From NCBI GenBank assembly GCA_947259995.1, contig CAMYOK010000006.1, positions 372,001 through 436,000 of the forward strand: a stretch of DNA of 64,000 nucleotides, written 5' to 3'. Position 1 is the stretch's first letter. Every line of letters starts with the position of its first letter. The translations under genes were made by a program, and so were the position numbers. This document shows positions 11,001 to 19,970 of this stretch, piece by piece. The stretch is from an uncultured Pseudomonadales bacterium. GTDB lineage: Bacteria; Pseudomonadota; Gammaproteobacteria; Pseudomonadales; Pseudohongiellaceae. The notes under the pieces are model-generated. The model saw only the letters and a list, made by a program, of their open reading frames with translations. It did not search any database and was not told the DNA's origin.

Positions 11001-11206
11001 GAGAAGCGTGCGAAATCGCGCTCATTGGCGAGTTGCACCTGAATTTGCTCGGGACGCACATCGCCTAATTGCAAAAGCGCAATCTGGGCATTGAAAGGCT
11101 GATTTAACGAAGACTCAAGAACGATCTCACCGAGACCCAATGCCTTGACGTGTGCAGCAGCAAAGAGCACTACCGAGGTGAACACCACCACGAGCTTTCT
11201 AACCAT
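8063..11206 (-). CDS. fimV: FimV-like polar landmark protein with LysM and C-terminal TPR motif
   Basis: Large inner-membrane hub protein; in Pseudomonas FimV supports polar type IV pilus assembly and twitching. The 1047 residues read in order as follows. A signal peptide covers about 1-22, then the conserved FimV periplasmic N-domain (about 23-135). A Pro/Ala/Glu-rich linker leads to a LysM domain (about 225-285). A coiled-coil stretch (about 355-430) precedes a single membrane segment (about 460-482, ending VLLRR). A very long, highly acidic Asp/Glu-rich cytoplasmic region follows, ending in the FimV C-terminal TPR-like motif (last 40 residues, LDLARAYFEMGDLEGAKEIL). The acidic region repeats short blocks such as EFDFE and DFDL. 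Position next to truA and asd is canonical. No pilus genes are in the window. Confidence 0.9.
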   Translation of the reverse strand: MVRKLVVVFTSVVLFAAAHVKALGLGEIVLESSLNQPFNAQIALLQLGDVRPEQIQVQLANERDFARFSIERANFLDAIEFDVQEQGDAAFVRLTTDAAVREPYLSFVLETRWPNGRLLNEYTVLLDLPAFASNANASAIQQPVQADSAPVQTLENQSPSNTSSAVVEPAPARFAAPAEPENSAQADTVDAAPVAETAVEEEAVEETPAAVEPTAPSRNANTSETVTIDSSDTLWDVALQVRPDSSVSVQQTMLALQSLNREAFIGDNINMVRRGQVLRVPSLEQIQALSAREAISEVARQNQLFENRRNVPLASQPITAQPQANNGAAPNRGELSVVSVENAEPTSGQAASDSQSAELDARIASLEDALAVQREESDRAALVNEELTARLGLLEEQIASAQEIIRLRDLELAQLQEALAQAAAEEEAVVEEVDPPTVITMAPEKSFLEQILDTLVANTLALVALVGLVILMLVFVLLRRNRAAEQAALADIDAMPVDAEPEEQADSDEEENFSDDSDMHADVDTEELDELFNIAEDTDDVDESSAAIDNDADLTTGFDDFEETEEVLFEDDDEPAPQPVDSAAFDDEEPVAELAEDEAVADLNEEADEPKDILEEVDALLAYEKVDEAEVMLQNAIVAQPDRADIRMKMLEVLVAKQDAVGFKLQETEIRDMQVRGLEPRIATLRSQLDSELDSEILEEGEDDFFNELNELDDMEVALDLEASAEVDDNKVLSGEPESEDDNVIEFAGSESDASKEDDIDFDLSVEEQAQLDEDTLSDAADDEIKFDLAVDDVDASAQATEDDATSLSADFDLADEGAPLKPLEEDSEAEVEDDENAIDFDFVIEEPEAEKLAETPPAAEAAAQDKDDNEIEFDFEISDDFAGEDTDIEVLDEPSEMPVEEAKAEADSTFDLDVEDDEAEIEFLDEEDEDDNIAFDDASFDLAIDDEQKVAEPAPASPPEKADNDEFDDLQFVDDSLEDSASEDDEEEDDDFDFLSDADEAATKLDLARAYFEMGDLEGAKEILEEVLNEGNEEQVKDAKELLEKL

Positions 11207-11343
11207 AATCCATTCCTTCTTAATGGTTTAAACCGCTGTCATTCGCTGGCACGGGAAGGGCTAATTGTTTTCGCAAAGGAGTTTCTTCGCCGCGGCTCAG
11301 AAACTCCTACGAAAGACTATTCAATTACGTGCGCAAGTATTCA

Positions 11344-12363
11344 TTATAAATAGTCTTTTATCAACACTTCGGCTATCTGAACTGAGTTCAAAGCCGCACC
11401 TTTTCGCACGTTATCTGACACAATCCACAAATTTAAGCCATTGTCGTGCGTAATATCCTTGCGAATTCTCCCCACAAGGACGGCATCTTTGCCTGCCGAA
11501 TCCCCTACTGCAGTCGGATACCCGCCATCTTTGCGCTCATCCATCACCACAACCCCTGGGGCATTGGCTAATAATTCACGGGCTTGCTCAACCGTAATTG
11601 GCTCACGAGTTTCGATACTCACGGCTTCTGAGTGCGCATAGAACACCGGCACGCGGACACATGTCGCATTCACGCCAATGCTGTCATCAGCAAAGATCTT
11701 CTTGGTCTCCCAAGACATTTTCATCTCTTCTTTGGTATAGCCGTTGTCTAAAAATACGTCAATCTGCGGCAACGCGTTGAAGGCGATCTGCTTGGGGTAG
11801 ACATCACAAGTCACTTTGCGGCCATTGAGCAGGTCAGCCGTTTGCTTAGCGAGCTCTTCGATTGCTGACTTGCCTGTGCCTGACACCGCTTGATAGGTAG
11901 AGACATTGATTCTCGTAATCCCTACTTTGTCGCGGATCGGCTTCAATGCCACTAGCATCTGAATCGTCGAACAATTTGGGTTAGCAATAATATTTCGCGG
12001 CTTGTAGTCACCAATCTTCTCTGGGTTCACCTCTGGCACGACAAGTGGGATGTCCTCGTCATAGCGAAAGTGCGAAGTATTATCGATAACGATACAGCCC
12101 GCAGCGCCTGCTTTCTCGGCATATGCCTCAGAGATGCTGCCACCGGCTGAGAACAAGCCAATTTGCACTTGTGAGAAGTCGAAATCGGCGAGATTTTGCA
12201 CCGTTACAGGCTTACCGCGAAACATGACCGTGGTGCCAGCAGAACGCTCACTGGCCAGCGGAAATAGCTGGTCAACAGGAAAATTGCGTTCTTCTAGGAT
12301 GCTGATCAGTGTTTCACCAACCGCTCCAGTTGCTCCAACCACTGCCACATTATAAGTCTTCAT
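11344..12363 (-). CDS. asd: Aspartate-semialdehyde dehydrogenase
   Basis: NADP-dependent reduction of aspartyl phosphate to aspartate semialdehyde, feeding lysine/diaminopimelate, threonine and methionine synthesis. The Rossmann start is VAVVGATGAVG (residues 6-16). The active-site Cys131 is in NPNCST, and the acid/base His region is near 245. At 339 residues it belongs to the shorter Asd class (like Asd2/USG-1 relatives) rather than the 370-residue E. coli type. It lies between leuD and fimV; in relatives leuB and often a second usg-type gene sit here, but both are absent. The 137-base gap to fimV is AT-rich and shows no clear terminator. Confidence 0.94.
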   Translation of the reverse strand: MKTYNVAVVGATGAVGETLISILEERNFPVDQLFPLASERSAGTTVMFRGKPVTVQNLADFDFSQVQIGLFSAGGSISEAYAEKAGAAGCIVIDNTSHFRYDEDIPLVVPEVNPEKIGDYKPRNIIANPNCSTIQMLVALKPIRDKVGITRINVSTYQAVSGTGKSAIEELAKQTADLLNGRKVTCDVYPKQIAFNALPQIDVFLDNGYTKEEMKMSWETKKIFADDSIGVNATCVRVPVFYAHSEAVSIETREPITVEQARELLANAPGVVVMDERKDGGYPTAVGDSAGKDAVLVGRIRKDITHDNGLNLWIVSDNVRKGAALNSVQIAEVLIKDYL

Positions 12364-12448
12364 TCATTTCATCCTGTCTGCCTTCTAGGCAGTCTTGTTC
12401 ATCGCTCTAAATTTTGGCGAGGCCGCTGACACGCGCCCTCGCCCTTCA

Positions 12449-13096
12449 TCATCCTTGTACGCCAAAATACCAAGGCGAGGCGCCACGCCAGCGCTGCTCG
12501 AAATTCTTGATTTTATCAGCGTCCTGCAAGGTCAGGCCAATATCGTCCAAACCGTTCATCAAACAGTACTTGCGGAACGAGTCCACCTCGAACGGGATCG
12601 CCTCGCCTGATGGCAACTCAATCTTTTGCTGCTCTAGATCTACTGTTAGCGAATAACCCTCTTCTGCCTCTACTGCAGCAAAAATAGAATCTACTATTTT
12701 ACTATCCAAAACAATAGGTAGTATTCCGTTCTTAAAGCAGTTATTGAAGAAGATGTCTGCATAACTCGGCGCAATAATGACTCTAAATCCGTAGTCATCC
12801 AAGGCCCAAGGCGCGTGCTCACGGCTTGAACCACAGCCAAAATTCTCACGCGCTACGAGCACTGATGCTCCTTTGTAGCGTGGCTGGTTCATCACGAAAT
12901 CTGGGTTCAAAGGGCGCTGACTATTATCGCGTCCTGGCTCACCCTTGTCTAAATAGCGGTGCTCATCAAACAAGTTCACACCAAAGCCACTACGCTTGAT
13001 GGACTTCAAAAACTGCTTAGGAATGATGAAATCGGTATCGACGTTGGCGCGATCCAATGGCATGACCAATCCTGACTGCTTTGTAAACTTTCTCAT
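12449..13096 (-). CDS. leuD: 3-isopropylmalate dehydratase small subunit
   Basis: Small subunit of the aconitase-like isomerase that converts 2-isopropylmalate to 3-isopropylmalate in leucine synthesis. The 215-residue swivel domain has the family N-terminus [17 protein letters not shown] and the substrate-loop [13 protein letters not shown] near residues 84-97. It follows leuC by 50 bases, so leuCD form an operon. Downstream, only 85 bases separate it from asd, with no trace of leuB. Confidence 0.96.
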   Translation of the reverse strand: MRKFTKQSGLVMPLDRANVDTDFIIPKQFLKSIKRSGFGVNLFDEHRYLDKGEPGRDNSQRPLNPDFVMNQPRYKGASVLVARENFGCGSSREHAPWALDDYGFRVIIAPSYADIFFNNCFKNGILPIVLDSKIVDSIFAAVEAEEGYSLTVDLEQQKIELPSGEAIPFEVDSFRKYCLMNGLDDIGLTLQDADKIKNFEQRWRGASPWYFGVQG

Positions 13097-13146
13097 AATT
13101 AAGACTCTCTAAACTTGATGCTCTAAAGGGACGGGCTAACGCTCAC

Positions 13147-14583
13147 TTATCGATCTTGCGTGAGCAACATATCGCGCACGTCCACAAAGTGACCATTGAT
13201 CGCTGCTGCCGCTGCCATTGCCGGGCTCACTAGGTGAGTACGCCCACCAAAGCCCTGACGACCTTCGAAATTTCGGTTAGAAGTCGAGGCACAATGCTTG
13301 CCCGCTCCTAGTTGGTCGGCGTTCATGGCCAAACACATCGAACAGCCCGGCTCACGCCACTCTAGTCCTGCTTCGATGAAAATCTTGTCTAGGCCTTCCG
13401 CTTCAGCTTGCTTCTTCACCAAGCCTGACCCTGGCACCACCAACGCCATCTCTACTGTAGAGGCGACCTTGTGCCCTTTCACCACGGCAGCCGCCGCACG
13501 CAAGTCTTCTATGCGTGAGTTAGTGCAGGAACCGATGAAAATACAATCCAACTGGATATCGGTAATCTTAGTGCCTGGCTTTAAGCCCATGTATTTAAGA
13601 GCTTGGCGCATATTCGCTGCACGGCTGCTATTGCTCTCTTTATCGGGGTCTGGGATCTCACCAGTGATTGGTGCCACCATCTCTGGCGAAGTTCCCCAAG
13701 TCACTTGCGGGATAATATCGGCGGCATCGATCACGACCACACGGTCGAAGTGCGCATCGCTGTCACTGACAAGCTCACGCCATGCCACGCTGGCTTGTTC
13801 CCACATTTCACCCTTCGGTGCGAATGGGCGACCCTTGATGTATTCCAACGTTGTCTGGTCTACCGCAATCAAGCCTGCGCGCGCGCCGGCCTCGATCGCC
13901 ATGTTGCAGACCGTCATACGGCCTTCAACGCTCAATGACATAATCGCCTCACCACCAAATTCGATGGTATAGCCGGTGCCGCCTGCCGTGCCGATCTCGC
14001 CGATAATCGCGAGAACGATATCTTTGGCCGTCACACCTGGGTTCAAGCGGCCATCCACACGGATGAGCATGTTCTTCATCTTCGTTTGCAACAAGCACTG
14101 AGTCGCCATTACATGCTCGACCTCAGAGGTTCCGATGCCGTGTGCAAGCGCACCCAACGCACCATGAGTCGAGGTATGCGAATCACCACAAACGATCGTC
14201 ATGCCTGGCAGCGTAGCGCCCTGCTCTGGCCCTACAACGTGCACGATGCCCTGACGCTCATCGTTCATATCGAGCTCGAAAATGCCGAATTCACGACAGT
14301 TATCATCCAACGTCGTGACCTGAATGCGTGACACGGGGTCTTTAATCCCTTCCAGCCCTTGTCGACGCTCATCTTTAGTCGTCGGGATATTATGGTCTGG
14401 AGTCGCAAAGTTCGCATCGGCACGCCAAGGCAAGCGGCCCGCCAATCTTAAGCCTTCGAACGCTTGTGGGGATGTCACTTCGTGAATCAATTGCCGATCG
14501 ATATAGATCAAAGCCGTGCCATCGTCACGCTGGGTGACTAAGTGTGAATCCCAAAGTTTGTCGTATAAAGTTTTGCCAGCCAT
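13147..14583 (-). CDS. leuC: 3-isopropylmalate dehydratase large subunit
   Basis: Large, [4Fe-4S]-bearing subunit of isopropylmalate isomerase. At 478 residues it has the standard length. Cluster cysteines are visible in [14 protein letters not shown] and in [11 protein letters not shown] near the C-terminus. The conserved [14 protein letters not shown] stretch is near residues 130-145. It is first of the leuCD pair. The 113 bases upstream (to aroC) hold a small inverted repeat (GAGAGG/CCTCTC, 14618-14636) and AT-rich promoter-like sequence. No leucine-rich leader peptide was found there. Confidence 0.96.
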   Translation of the reverse strand: MAGKTLYDKLWDSHLVTQRDDGTALIYIDRQLIHEVTSPQAFEGLRLAGRLPWRADANFATPDHNIPTTKDERRQGLEGIKDPVSRIQVTTLDDNCREFGIFELDMNDERQGIVHVVGPEQGATLPGMTIVCGDSHTSTHGALGALAHGIGTSEVEHVMATQCLLQTKMKNMLIRVDGRLNPGVTAKDIVLAIIGEIGTAGGTGYTIEFGGEAIMSLSVEGRMTVCNMAIEAGARAGLIAVDQTTLEYIKGRPFAPKGEMWEQASVAWRELVSDSDAHFDRVVVIDAADIIPQVTWGTSPEMVAPITGEIPDPDKESNSSRAANMRQALKYMGLKPGTKITDIQLDCIFIGSCTNSRIEDLRAAAAVVKGHKVASTVEMALVVPGSGLVKKQAEAEGLDKIFIEAGLEWREPGCSMCLAMNADQLGAGKHCASTSNRNFEGRQGFGGRTHLVSPAMAAAAAINGHFVDVRDMLLTQDR

Positions 14584-14696
14584 GTAAACACCATTAACTT
14601 GTCGCGATTGAAGTAGAGAGAGGATACTCCCCTCTCACCCATAACCAAAATGAAACTATTTTATTCTTTGAATAGATATTAGTAATAGGACAAAGC

Positions 14697-15785
14697 CTAT
14701 TTTAGAATGGGCGTAGTCGTCGTCACACCCATATTCTGTGCTCTGTGGCGCAGTAAATGATCCAGTAACACAATTGCCATCATCGCCTCGGCGATGGGGG
14801 TTGCTCTAATCCCCACACAGGGGTCATGCCGCCCAGTGGTAATCACTTCGATAGGGTCGCCATGCACATCGATAGAGCGCCCTGGAATACGAAGACTTGA
14901 AGTAGGTTTAAGCGCAATACTGGCCAAGATATCTTGCCCAGAGGCGATACCGCCAAGCACACCACCGGCCTGATTAGAAAGAAAGCCTTCAGGGGTGATC
15001 TCGTCACGATGTTCCGTGCCCTTTTGTTCGACACAGGCGAAGCCAGCGCCAATCTCAACGCCTTTAACCGCATTGATGCTCATCAGCGCATGGGCGATAT
15101 CGGCGTCTAAGCGATCGAATATTGGTTCGCCGAGGCCAACAGGCACGCCAGAGGCCACAACATTGATACGCGCGCCTATTGAATTACCTTCTTTACTCAG
15201 TGCCGCCATATAGGCTTCAAGTTCGGCAACCTTGCTGGCATCCGGGCAGAAAAACGGGTTACGAGCTACTTCATCCCAATCGAGTTTTTCGGCTTTAATA
15301 GGCCCTAACTGGCTCATATACCCGCGAATCAACACACCGTGCTGTTCGTGCAAGTATTTCTTGGCGATAGCCCCCGCTGCCACGCGCATCGCCGTTTCAC
15401 GGGCAGATGAACGCCCACCACCGCGATAGTCTCTATGGCCATACTTCTGCTGATACGTGTAATCGGCATGAGCTGGACGAAATTGGTCTTTGATCTTGCT
15501 GTAATCTTTGGAGCGTTGATCAGTATTTTCGATCAGCAAACCAATGGGCGTGCCAGTGGTCTTCCCTTCAAACACGCCAGAGAGAATTTTGACCTGATCC
15601 GCTTCTTTGCGCTGTGTAGTAAAGCGCGAGGTACCAGGCTTGCGCCGGTCTAAATCCTGCTGCAAGTCCTCTTCTGACAAGGACAATCCGGGTGGGCAGC
15701 CATCAACGACACAGCCCAGCGCTAAACCATGGCTTTCGCCAAAGCTTGTCACTGTAAATAACTTCCCAATAGTGTTTCCGGACAT
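14697..15785 (-). CDS. aroC: Chorismate synthase
   Basis: Last common step of aromatic synthesis: elimination of phosphate from EPSP to give chorismate, using reduced FMN. The 362 residues start with the typical [14 protein letters not shown]. They carry [18 protein letters not shown] (about residues 115-132) and the C-terminal [18 protein letters not shown] signature. It follows prmB by about 115 bases on the same strand, a pairing common in gammaproteobacteria. Nothing is missing. Confidence 0.96.
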   Translation of the reverse strand: MSGNTIGKLFTVTSFGESHGLALGCVVDGCPPGLSLSEEDLQQDLDRRKPGTSRFTTQRKEADQVKILSGVFEGKTTGTPIGLLIENTDQRSKDYSKIKDQFRPAHADYTYQQKYGHRDYRGGGRSSARETAMRVAAGAIAKKYLHEQHGVLIRGYMSQLGPIKAEKLDWDEVARNPFFCPDASKVAELEAYMAALSKEGNSIGARINVVASGVPVGLGEPIFDRLDADIAHALMSINAVKGVEIGAGFACVEQKGTEHRDEITPEGFLSNQAGGVLGGIASGQDILASIALKPTSSLRIPGRSIDVHGDPIEVITTGRHDPCVGIRATPIAEAMMAIVLLDHLLRHRAQNMGVTTTTPILK

Positions 15786-15899
15786 GCATCACCTTCAAAT
15801 TGGATAGGCAGGTTTTAAAAAGGGCGTAAAAGGCGCGCAATTGTACACTATCACGAACATTGTTACGAATATGCCCACGCCTGTTCTGTAAAATAAAGC

Positions 15900-16796
15900 T
15901 TAGGCGAGTGCTGCCTGTGCAGCGCGCAGCTGCTCGGCGCTGAGCATGAAGATGCCCTCACCACCGTGCTCAAACTCTAACCACAGGAATGGCACATTGG
16001 GCAGGCGGGCGCTAAGCGCCTCATGCGAATACCCCACCTCCATGATGAGCACACCGTCAGCACTCAAATAGTCCGCCGCATTGCGCAATATCTGCAGAGG
16101 AATCGCCAAGCCTTCCTCTTCGGAGAACAAGCCTAATACCGGCTCATGACAGTACTCCGCTGGCAACTCATCGATCTCCGCCTGCGACACATAGGGTGGA
16201 TTACTGAGGATCAAATCATAAGGCCCATGCAATGACTGCAACAGATCTGACTTGATCGCCTTGGCCCGCGACTGTAAGCCATGCCGCTCGATGTTTATCT
16301 GCGCTAGCGTCAGTGCTGCATCGCTGATATCCGCCAGTTCGACCTTGGCCTCCGGGAAATTCAAGGCCGTGGCTATGCCAATACACCCGCTACCCGTGCA
16401 CAAATCCAGGATTCGCGTTGGTGGCCGCTGCACCAACGCGGCAAAATCCTGCGCGATCAACTCCGCCAACGGGGAGCGCGGAATCAATACTCGCTCATCG
16501 ACAGTAAATGGGAGCCCGGCAAACCAAGCCTCTTTGACCAAGTAGGCCACAGGGACTCTTGCCTCAATACGTTGCCTTAGCAAAGGGGATAGACGCGCAA
16601 GCTCCTCGCTCGACACCACTCTTTGCATGATGGAATCATCCGCATCGAAGGAGATACCTAAAACAGAAAACACGAGATAGACGGCTTCGTCCCAAGGGTT
16701 GTCCGTTCCATGGCCATAAAATAACTGTGCCTCTTCAAATTGTTGACACAATTGCTCTAATAATTGCGCTAAAGGCACTTCTGTATTAAAACTCAC
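15900..16796 (-). CDS. prmB: 50S ribosomal protein L3 N(5)-glutamine methyltransferase
   Basis: SAM-dependent methyltransferase that modifies a glutamine of ribosomal protein L3. The HemK-family signature NPPY lies in LILSNPPYVSQAEIDELPAEY, and the SAM site reads DLCTGSGCIGIATAL. The tail contains the PrmB-type WLEFEHGGEGIFML. An open frame extends 13 codons further upstream. GTG at 16796 is preferred because a strong Shine-Dalgarno (AAAGGAGA) precedes it with about 7 bases spacing, and the resulting 298 residues match the family. It is divergent from folE. Confidence 0.92.
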   Translation of the reverse strand: MSFNTEVPLAQLLEQLCQQFEEAQLFYGHGTDNPWDEAVYLVFSVLGISFDADDSIMQRVVSSEELARLSPLLRQRIEARVPVAYLVKEAWFAGLPFTVDERVLIPRSPLAELIAQDFAALVQRPPTRILDLCTGSGCIGIATALNFPEAKVELADISDAALTLAQINIERHGLQSRAKAIKSDLLQSLHGPYDLILSNPPYVSQAEIDELPAEYCHEPVLGLFSEEEGLAIPLQILRNAADYLSADGVLIMEVGYSHEALSARLPNVPFLWLEFEHGGEGIFMLSAEQLRAAQAALA

Positions 16797-16925
16797 TGTA
16801 ATTCTCCTTTCGTCGAGCAGACTTGCGTTTTGCACCCCTGTCGATGCAAGAAATTGCTTTACCCACTTCGCACAGTGTCGTAGGGTTAGCGCCTCTTTTA
16901 TTAGCTAGGATCATATAGACTTGCC

Positions 16926-17480
16926 ATGACTCAACCAATGGAAAAAGCATATCAGGACATCATCACCGCGATTGGTGAAGACCTCACTCGCCCAGGCATT
17001 GCAGACACACCGAAACGTGCCGCTAAAGCCATGGACTTCCTGATGCGCGGTTATAAGCAAAACATCGACGAAGTGATTAATAATGCTCTTTTCCCTTCTA
17101 GCTCTGAGGAAATGGTCATTGTAAAAAATATCGAATTGTACTCGATGTGCGAACATCACATGCTGCCTTTCATTGGCAAATGTCATGTCGCTTATATTCC
17201 ACAAGGCAAGGTGATTGGGCTGTCAAAGATTGCCCGCATTGTTGATATTTTTGCGCGCCGAATGCAGATTCAAGAAAATCTCACGAAAGAGATTGCCGAG
17301 ACCATCGTGAGCAAGACCGGCGCTACCGGCGCCGCCGTGATCATCGAGGCGCAGCACATGTGCATGATGATGCGAGGGGTTGAGAAACAAAACTCGGTGA
17401 TGACGACCTCATGCATGCTTGGCGCTTTTCGCGACAGCCAAAGCACGCGCAATGAGTTCTTATCACTAATTAGCAAATAA
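16926..17480 (+). CDS. folE: GTP cyclohydrolase I FolE
   Basis: Converts GTP to 7,8-dihydroneopterin triphosphate, first step of folate and related pterin synthesis. At 184 residues it is the short, zinc-dependent type I enzyme. Zinc ligands appear in MCEHHMLPF (about residues 75-83) and in a later Cys (about 148, HMCMMMRGV). [15 protein letters not shown] and [10 protein letters not shown] are both diagnostic. It is the only plus-strand gene in the first 30 kb, divergent from prmB, and converges with the DUF4892 gene whose stop abuts its own without a visible terminator. Confidence 0.95.
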   Translation: MTQPMEKAYQDIITAIGEDLTRPGIADTPKRAAKAMDFLMRGYKQNIDEVINNALFPSSSEEMVIVKNIELYSMCEHHMLPFIGKCHVAYIPQGKVIGLSKIARIVDIFARRMQIQENLTKEIAETIVSKTGATGAAVIIEAQHMCMMMRGVEKQNSVMTTSCMLGAFRDSQSTRNEFLSLISK

Positions 17481-18398
17481 TTAGGGCTGGGCTACCACTT
17501 CGATTCTTTGGGCACACGGCGCTTGTCTACAAACAGGCGCTAACGGCCCGACCCCCTGCGCACTTAACCGAGATGCATCTATTTGCATTGCGACTAATGC
17601 ATCGACGATCGTTTGGGCCCTGCGCTGCGAGCGCTCTTGCAACTGAGCAAGACTTTGCTCCCCCGATAAATGACTGACTATGTAGACCTGCAAGAGAGGC
17701 TCGTTAATGAGCGTATCGCGCAGCAGGTTTAATCCACCCTCATCACTCAATTGATCTTGAGAATTGAAACTGACGCCATTGAGCTGGGCACCGCCCTCTT
17801 GCTGAATCTGTAATGCCAATGCCTCGGGCGTGGTGCTTGGCGCTGTGCTTTGAAGCTCATTGAGCTCAAGAATATCTAGGTGCGCGTAGACACTGCGATT
17901 ACCACGGGTGACGACATAAAGTGCGATATAGGCAGAGATTGAGGCGTTGGCATTGGTGACCGAGCTGGCCATATAGAATTGCTCCGCCTCTGGACCATAG
18001 AGAATGCGATTCTCAAATACATCGTTCGCCCAGAAATTACTGCTGCCACAGCCTCGACCTTGGCAACGAAACAATTCACTACCGGCCGCTAGCAATTGTT
18101 CGGAATAATGTTCGAAAACGTCGGCGCCAGGATAGCCATCGGGGATACGATAGGTGATGCGCGTTAAGGTGCCGCGAATGCGCTCCTCTTTCCCCGCCGA
18201 CACCTGACCATTGACGCGCTGCATACGATCCAATGCCAAACGATAATTGCTGATGCCCGGAGTACGATAGTCGACGATTTCTGCGCCTAGAAACCGAGTC
18301 ACTAGCGCGTGATCATCGGCATCGCTCGGTGCTAATTGCGCAAACGCTCCCGTGCTCATCAACCCCAAAAGTACAGTGAAAAGTATTCGCTTAGCCAT
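17481..18398 (-). CDS. DUF4892 domain-containing, OmpA-like C-terminal exported protein
   Basis: Probably a periplasmic or outer-membrane associated protein of 305 residues, function unknown. The start at ATG 18398 gives a clear signal peptide (MAKRILFTVLLGLMSTGAFAQ). The longer open frame upstream is basic, low-complexity and overlaps the DUF4389 gene, so it was rejected. The middle carries the DUF4892 hallmark CQGRGCGSSNFWANDVF followed by LYGPEAEQFY. The C-terminal third resembles an OmpA-type peptidoglycan-binding fold (LSGEQSLAQLQERSQRRAQTIVDAL, then a final VAPVCRQAPCAQRIEV). It lies 10 bases downstream of the DUF4389 gene. Confidence 0.8.
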   Translation of the reverse strand: MAKRILFTVLLGLMSTGAFAQLAPSDADDHALVTRFLGAEIVDYRTPGISNYRLALDRMQRVNGQVSAGKEERIRGTLTRITYRIPDGYPGADVFEHYSEQLLAAGSELFRCQGRGCGSSNFWANDVFENRILYGPEAEQFYMASSVTNANASISAYIALYVVTRGNRSVYAHLDILELNELQSTAPSTTPEALALQIQQEGGAQLNGVSFNSQDQLSDEGGLNLLRDTLINEPLLQVYIVSHLSGEQSLAQLQERSQRRAQTIVDALVAMQIDASRLSAQGVGPLAPVCRQAPCAQRIEVVAQP

Positions 18399-18408
18399 AC
18401 GCTCAGTG

Positions 18409-18906
18409 TTACTCCTGTGGCTTGTCTGCACCTTCCGGATCTCCCTTGAGATCTGCAGAGTTCTTGGGGGCGGCGTCGCTCTTGGCAGCACTCGCTTTTT
18501 TCTTTGTCGTGCTCGCTTTCTTCGCTGCTGGTTTACGGGGCTTGCGGACGGGTTTAGCGACTGGCTCAACCTCTGGCTCGACTTCTGATTCAACCTCTGA
18601 CTCAACTACCTCTGCCGCTTCGGCATCATCGTTGGCACCCGGGTAATCAGAGAACGGAAAGGGTTTGAGTTCACTGTTATAGGTTAAAAAGTCGAGGATC
18701 TGCTTGACGTAAGTGGCCAGGTCTCGGCCTAAGGCGCGTAAATTCTGATTATCGCTGCCCGTTAATAGGGAGAATACTGCTTGCGCCAGAGTCAGCAATG
18801 TCAGCACCACACTCGCCACGTACAGCGCGATGGCTAAGGCCAACATAAACGCGATGCGGAGCCATTGTGACGGTTGTTTGAGATTCTCTACGATATCATC
18901 AGACAT
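18409..18906 (-). CDS. DUF4389 domain-containing membrane protein
   Basis: Small membrane-anchored protein of 165 residues and unknown function. The DUF4389 part covers about residues 1-95. It has a first hydrophobic segment at about 15-45 (WLRIAFMLALAIALYVASVV) and then a conserved QNLRALGRDLATYVKQILDFLTYN, FPFSDYP. The last 65 residues are a low-complexity tail of Glu/Val and then Lys/Ala repeats (KPAAKKASTTKKKASAAK), resembling histone-H1-like tails. It is placed directly after gpsA with a 2-base gap, so it is translated from the same message. Confidence 0.82.
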   Translation of the reverse strand: MSDDIVENLKQPSQWLRIAFMLALAIALYVASVVLTLLTLAQAVFSLLTGSDNQNLRALGRDLATYVKQILDFLTYNSELKPFPFSDYPGANDDAEAAEVVESEVESEVEPEVEPVAKPVRKPRKPAAKKASTTKKKASAAKSDAAPKNSADLKGDPEGADKPQE

Positions 18907-18908
18907 GC

Positions 18909-19949
18909 TTACTCCTTAGGGCTCAAGATTTTGGTTTGGTTGGCTTCATATTCTACGTCTAAAGCTTGTTCGCCAAGCATTAATGACGCCACTATATTAC
19001 GGACTGAGTGTCCGTTGTAGATTATCTGATATAAACCATTGACCAGCGGCATGTAAACATCGAGCTCATCGGCCTTTAATTTGACTAATTTCAGGGTATT
19101 GACCCCTTCGGCAACCTGCCCTACTTCGGCAACGGCTTGTTCTATCGTCACGCCCTTTGCCAAGGCCATCCCAACGCGAAAGTTACGGCTCAACTCAGAG
19201 GAGCAGGTGACAACCAGGTCGCCCACACCGGACAAACCCAAAAACGTCATTGGGTCCGCGCCTAAGCGTCGCCCAAACCTAGCCATTTCGGTCAGACTGC
19301 GAGTCACCAGCATACTGTTAGTATTGTTGCCCATGCCCATGGCGGAGGCTAAGCCCGCAATAATGGCATAGATATTCTTCAGGGCACCGCCTAGCTCAAC
19401 GCCAAACATGTCATCGTTAGTATAGACTCGGAAATATTCTGATTTCAGTACCCGCTGCACCAACTCGCGCACTGACGTGTGCTCACTGGCAATGACCGTA
19501 CCGGTGAGGTTTTTCGCCGCTATTTCTTTGGCAAGGTTTGGGCCACTCATCACGCCAATACGTGCGCTAGGCACCTCTTGCTGCAATATTTGACTCATCA
19601 AGCTGAAGGAGCCGCTCTCAATTCCCTTCGTCGTGCTTACCAAGATGGCGTCTTTTTCGATCCACGCCAACATGCTTCTAACGACAGTTCGAAAATAGGC
19701 ACTAGGAACAGCCACGAAAATAATATCACTGCCTTCAACGGCATGTTGCATGTCGGACGTAGCGATGACATTGCTATGCAACTCATAGCCAGGGAGGTAT
19801 TGAGGGTTTTCTCGGGTGCGGTTTACTTCTTCAACCAAGCTTTCGCTGCGCATCCAAAAATTAACGCGATAACCGTTCTCCGCGATGATATTGGCGATGA
19901 CAGTCCCAAAACTGCCACCCCCTAAAACGGTAACAGTACTCATAGGCAT
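18909..19949 (-). CDS. gpsA: Glycerol-3-phosphate dehydrogenase [NAD(P)+]
   Basis: Reduces dihydroxyacetone phosphate to sn-glycerol 3-phosphate for phospholipid synthesis. The N-terminal nucleotide site is VTVLGGGSFGTVIA (residues 6-19). The catalytic lysine is in GALKNIYAIIAG (about 195), and LSGVGDLVVTCSS is the usual substrate-domain motif. The 346 residues agree with the family. ATG at 19949 is favoured over an internal ATG two codons later because GGAG lies 7 bases upstream. Confidence 0.95.
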   Translation of the reverse strand: MPMSTVTVLGGGSFGTVIANIIAENGYRVNFWMRSESLVEEVNRTRENPQYLPGYELHSNVIATSDMQHAVEGSDIIFVAVPSAYFRTVVRSMLAWIEKDAILVSTTKGIESGSFSLMSQILQQEVPSARIGVMSGPNLAKEIAAKNLTGTVIASEHTSVRELVQRVLKSEYFRVYTNDDMFGVELGGALKNIYAIIAGLASAMGMGNNTNSMLVTRSLTEMARFGRRLGADPMTFLGLSGVGDLVVTCSSELSRNFRVGMALAKGVTIEQAVAEVGQVAEGVNTLKLVKLKADELDVYMPLVNGLYQIIYNGHSVRNIVASLMLGEQALDVEYEANQTKILSPKE

Positions 19950-19970
19950 GTTCGCTCTCCAGTCATGTGT

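Noticed and set aside
18399..18605. Upstream extension of the DUF4892 protein
   Set aside because: Low-complexity basic sequence overlapping the DUF4389 gene; the signal peptide starts at 18398.
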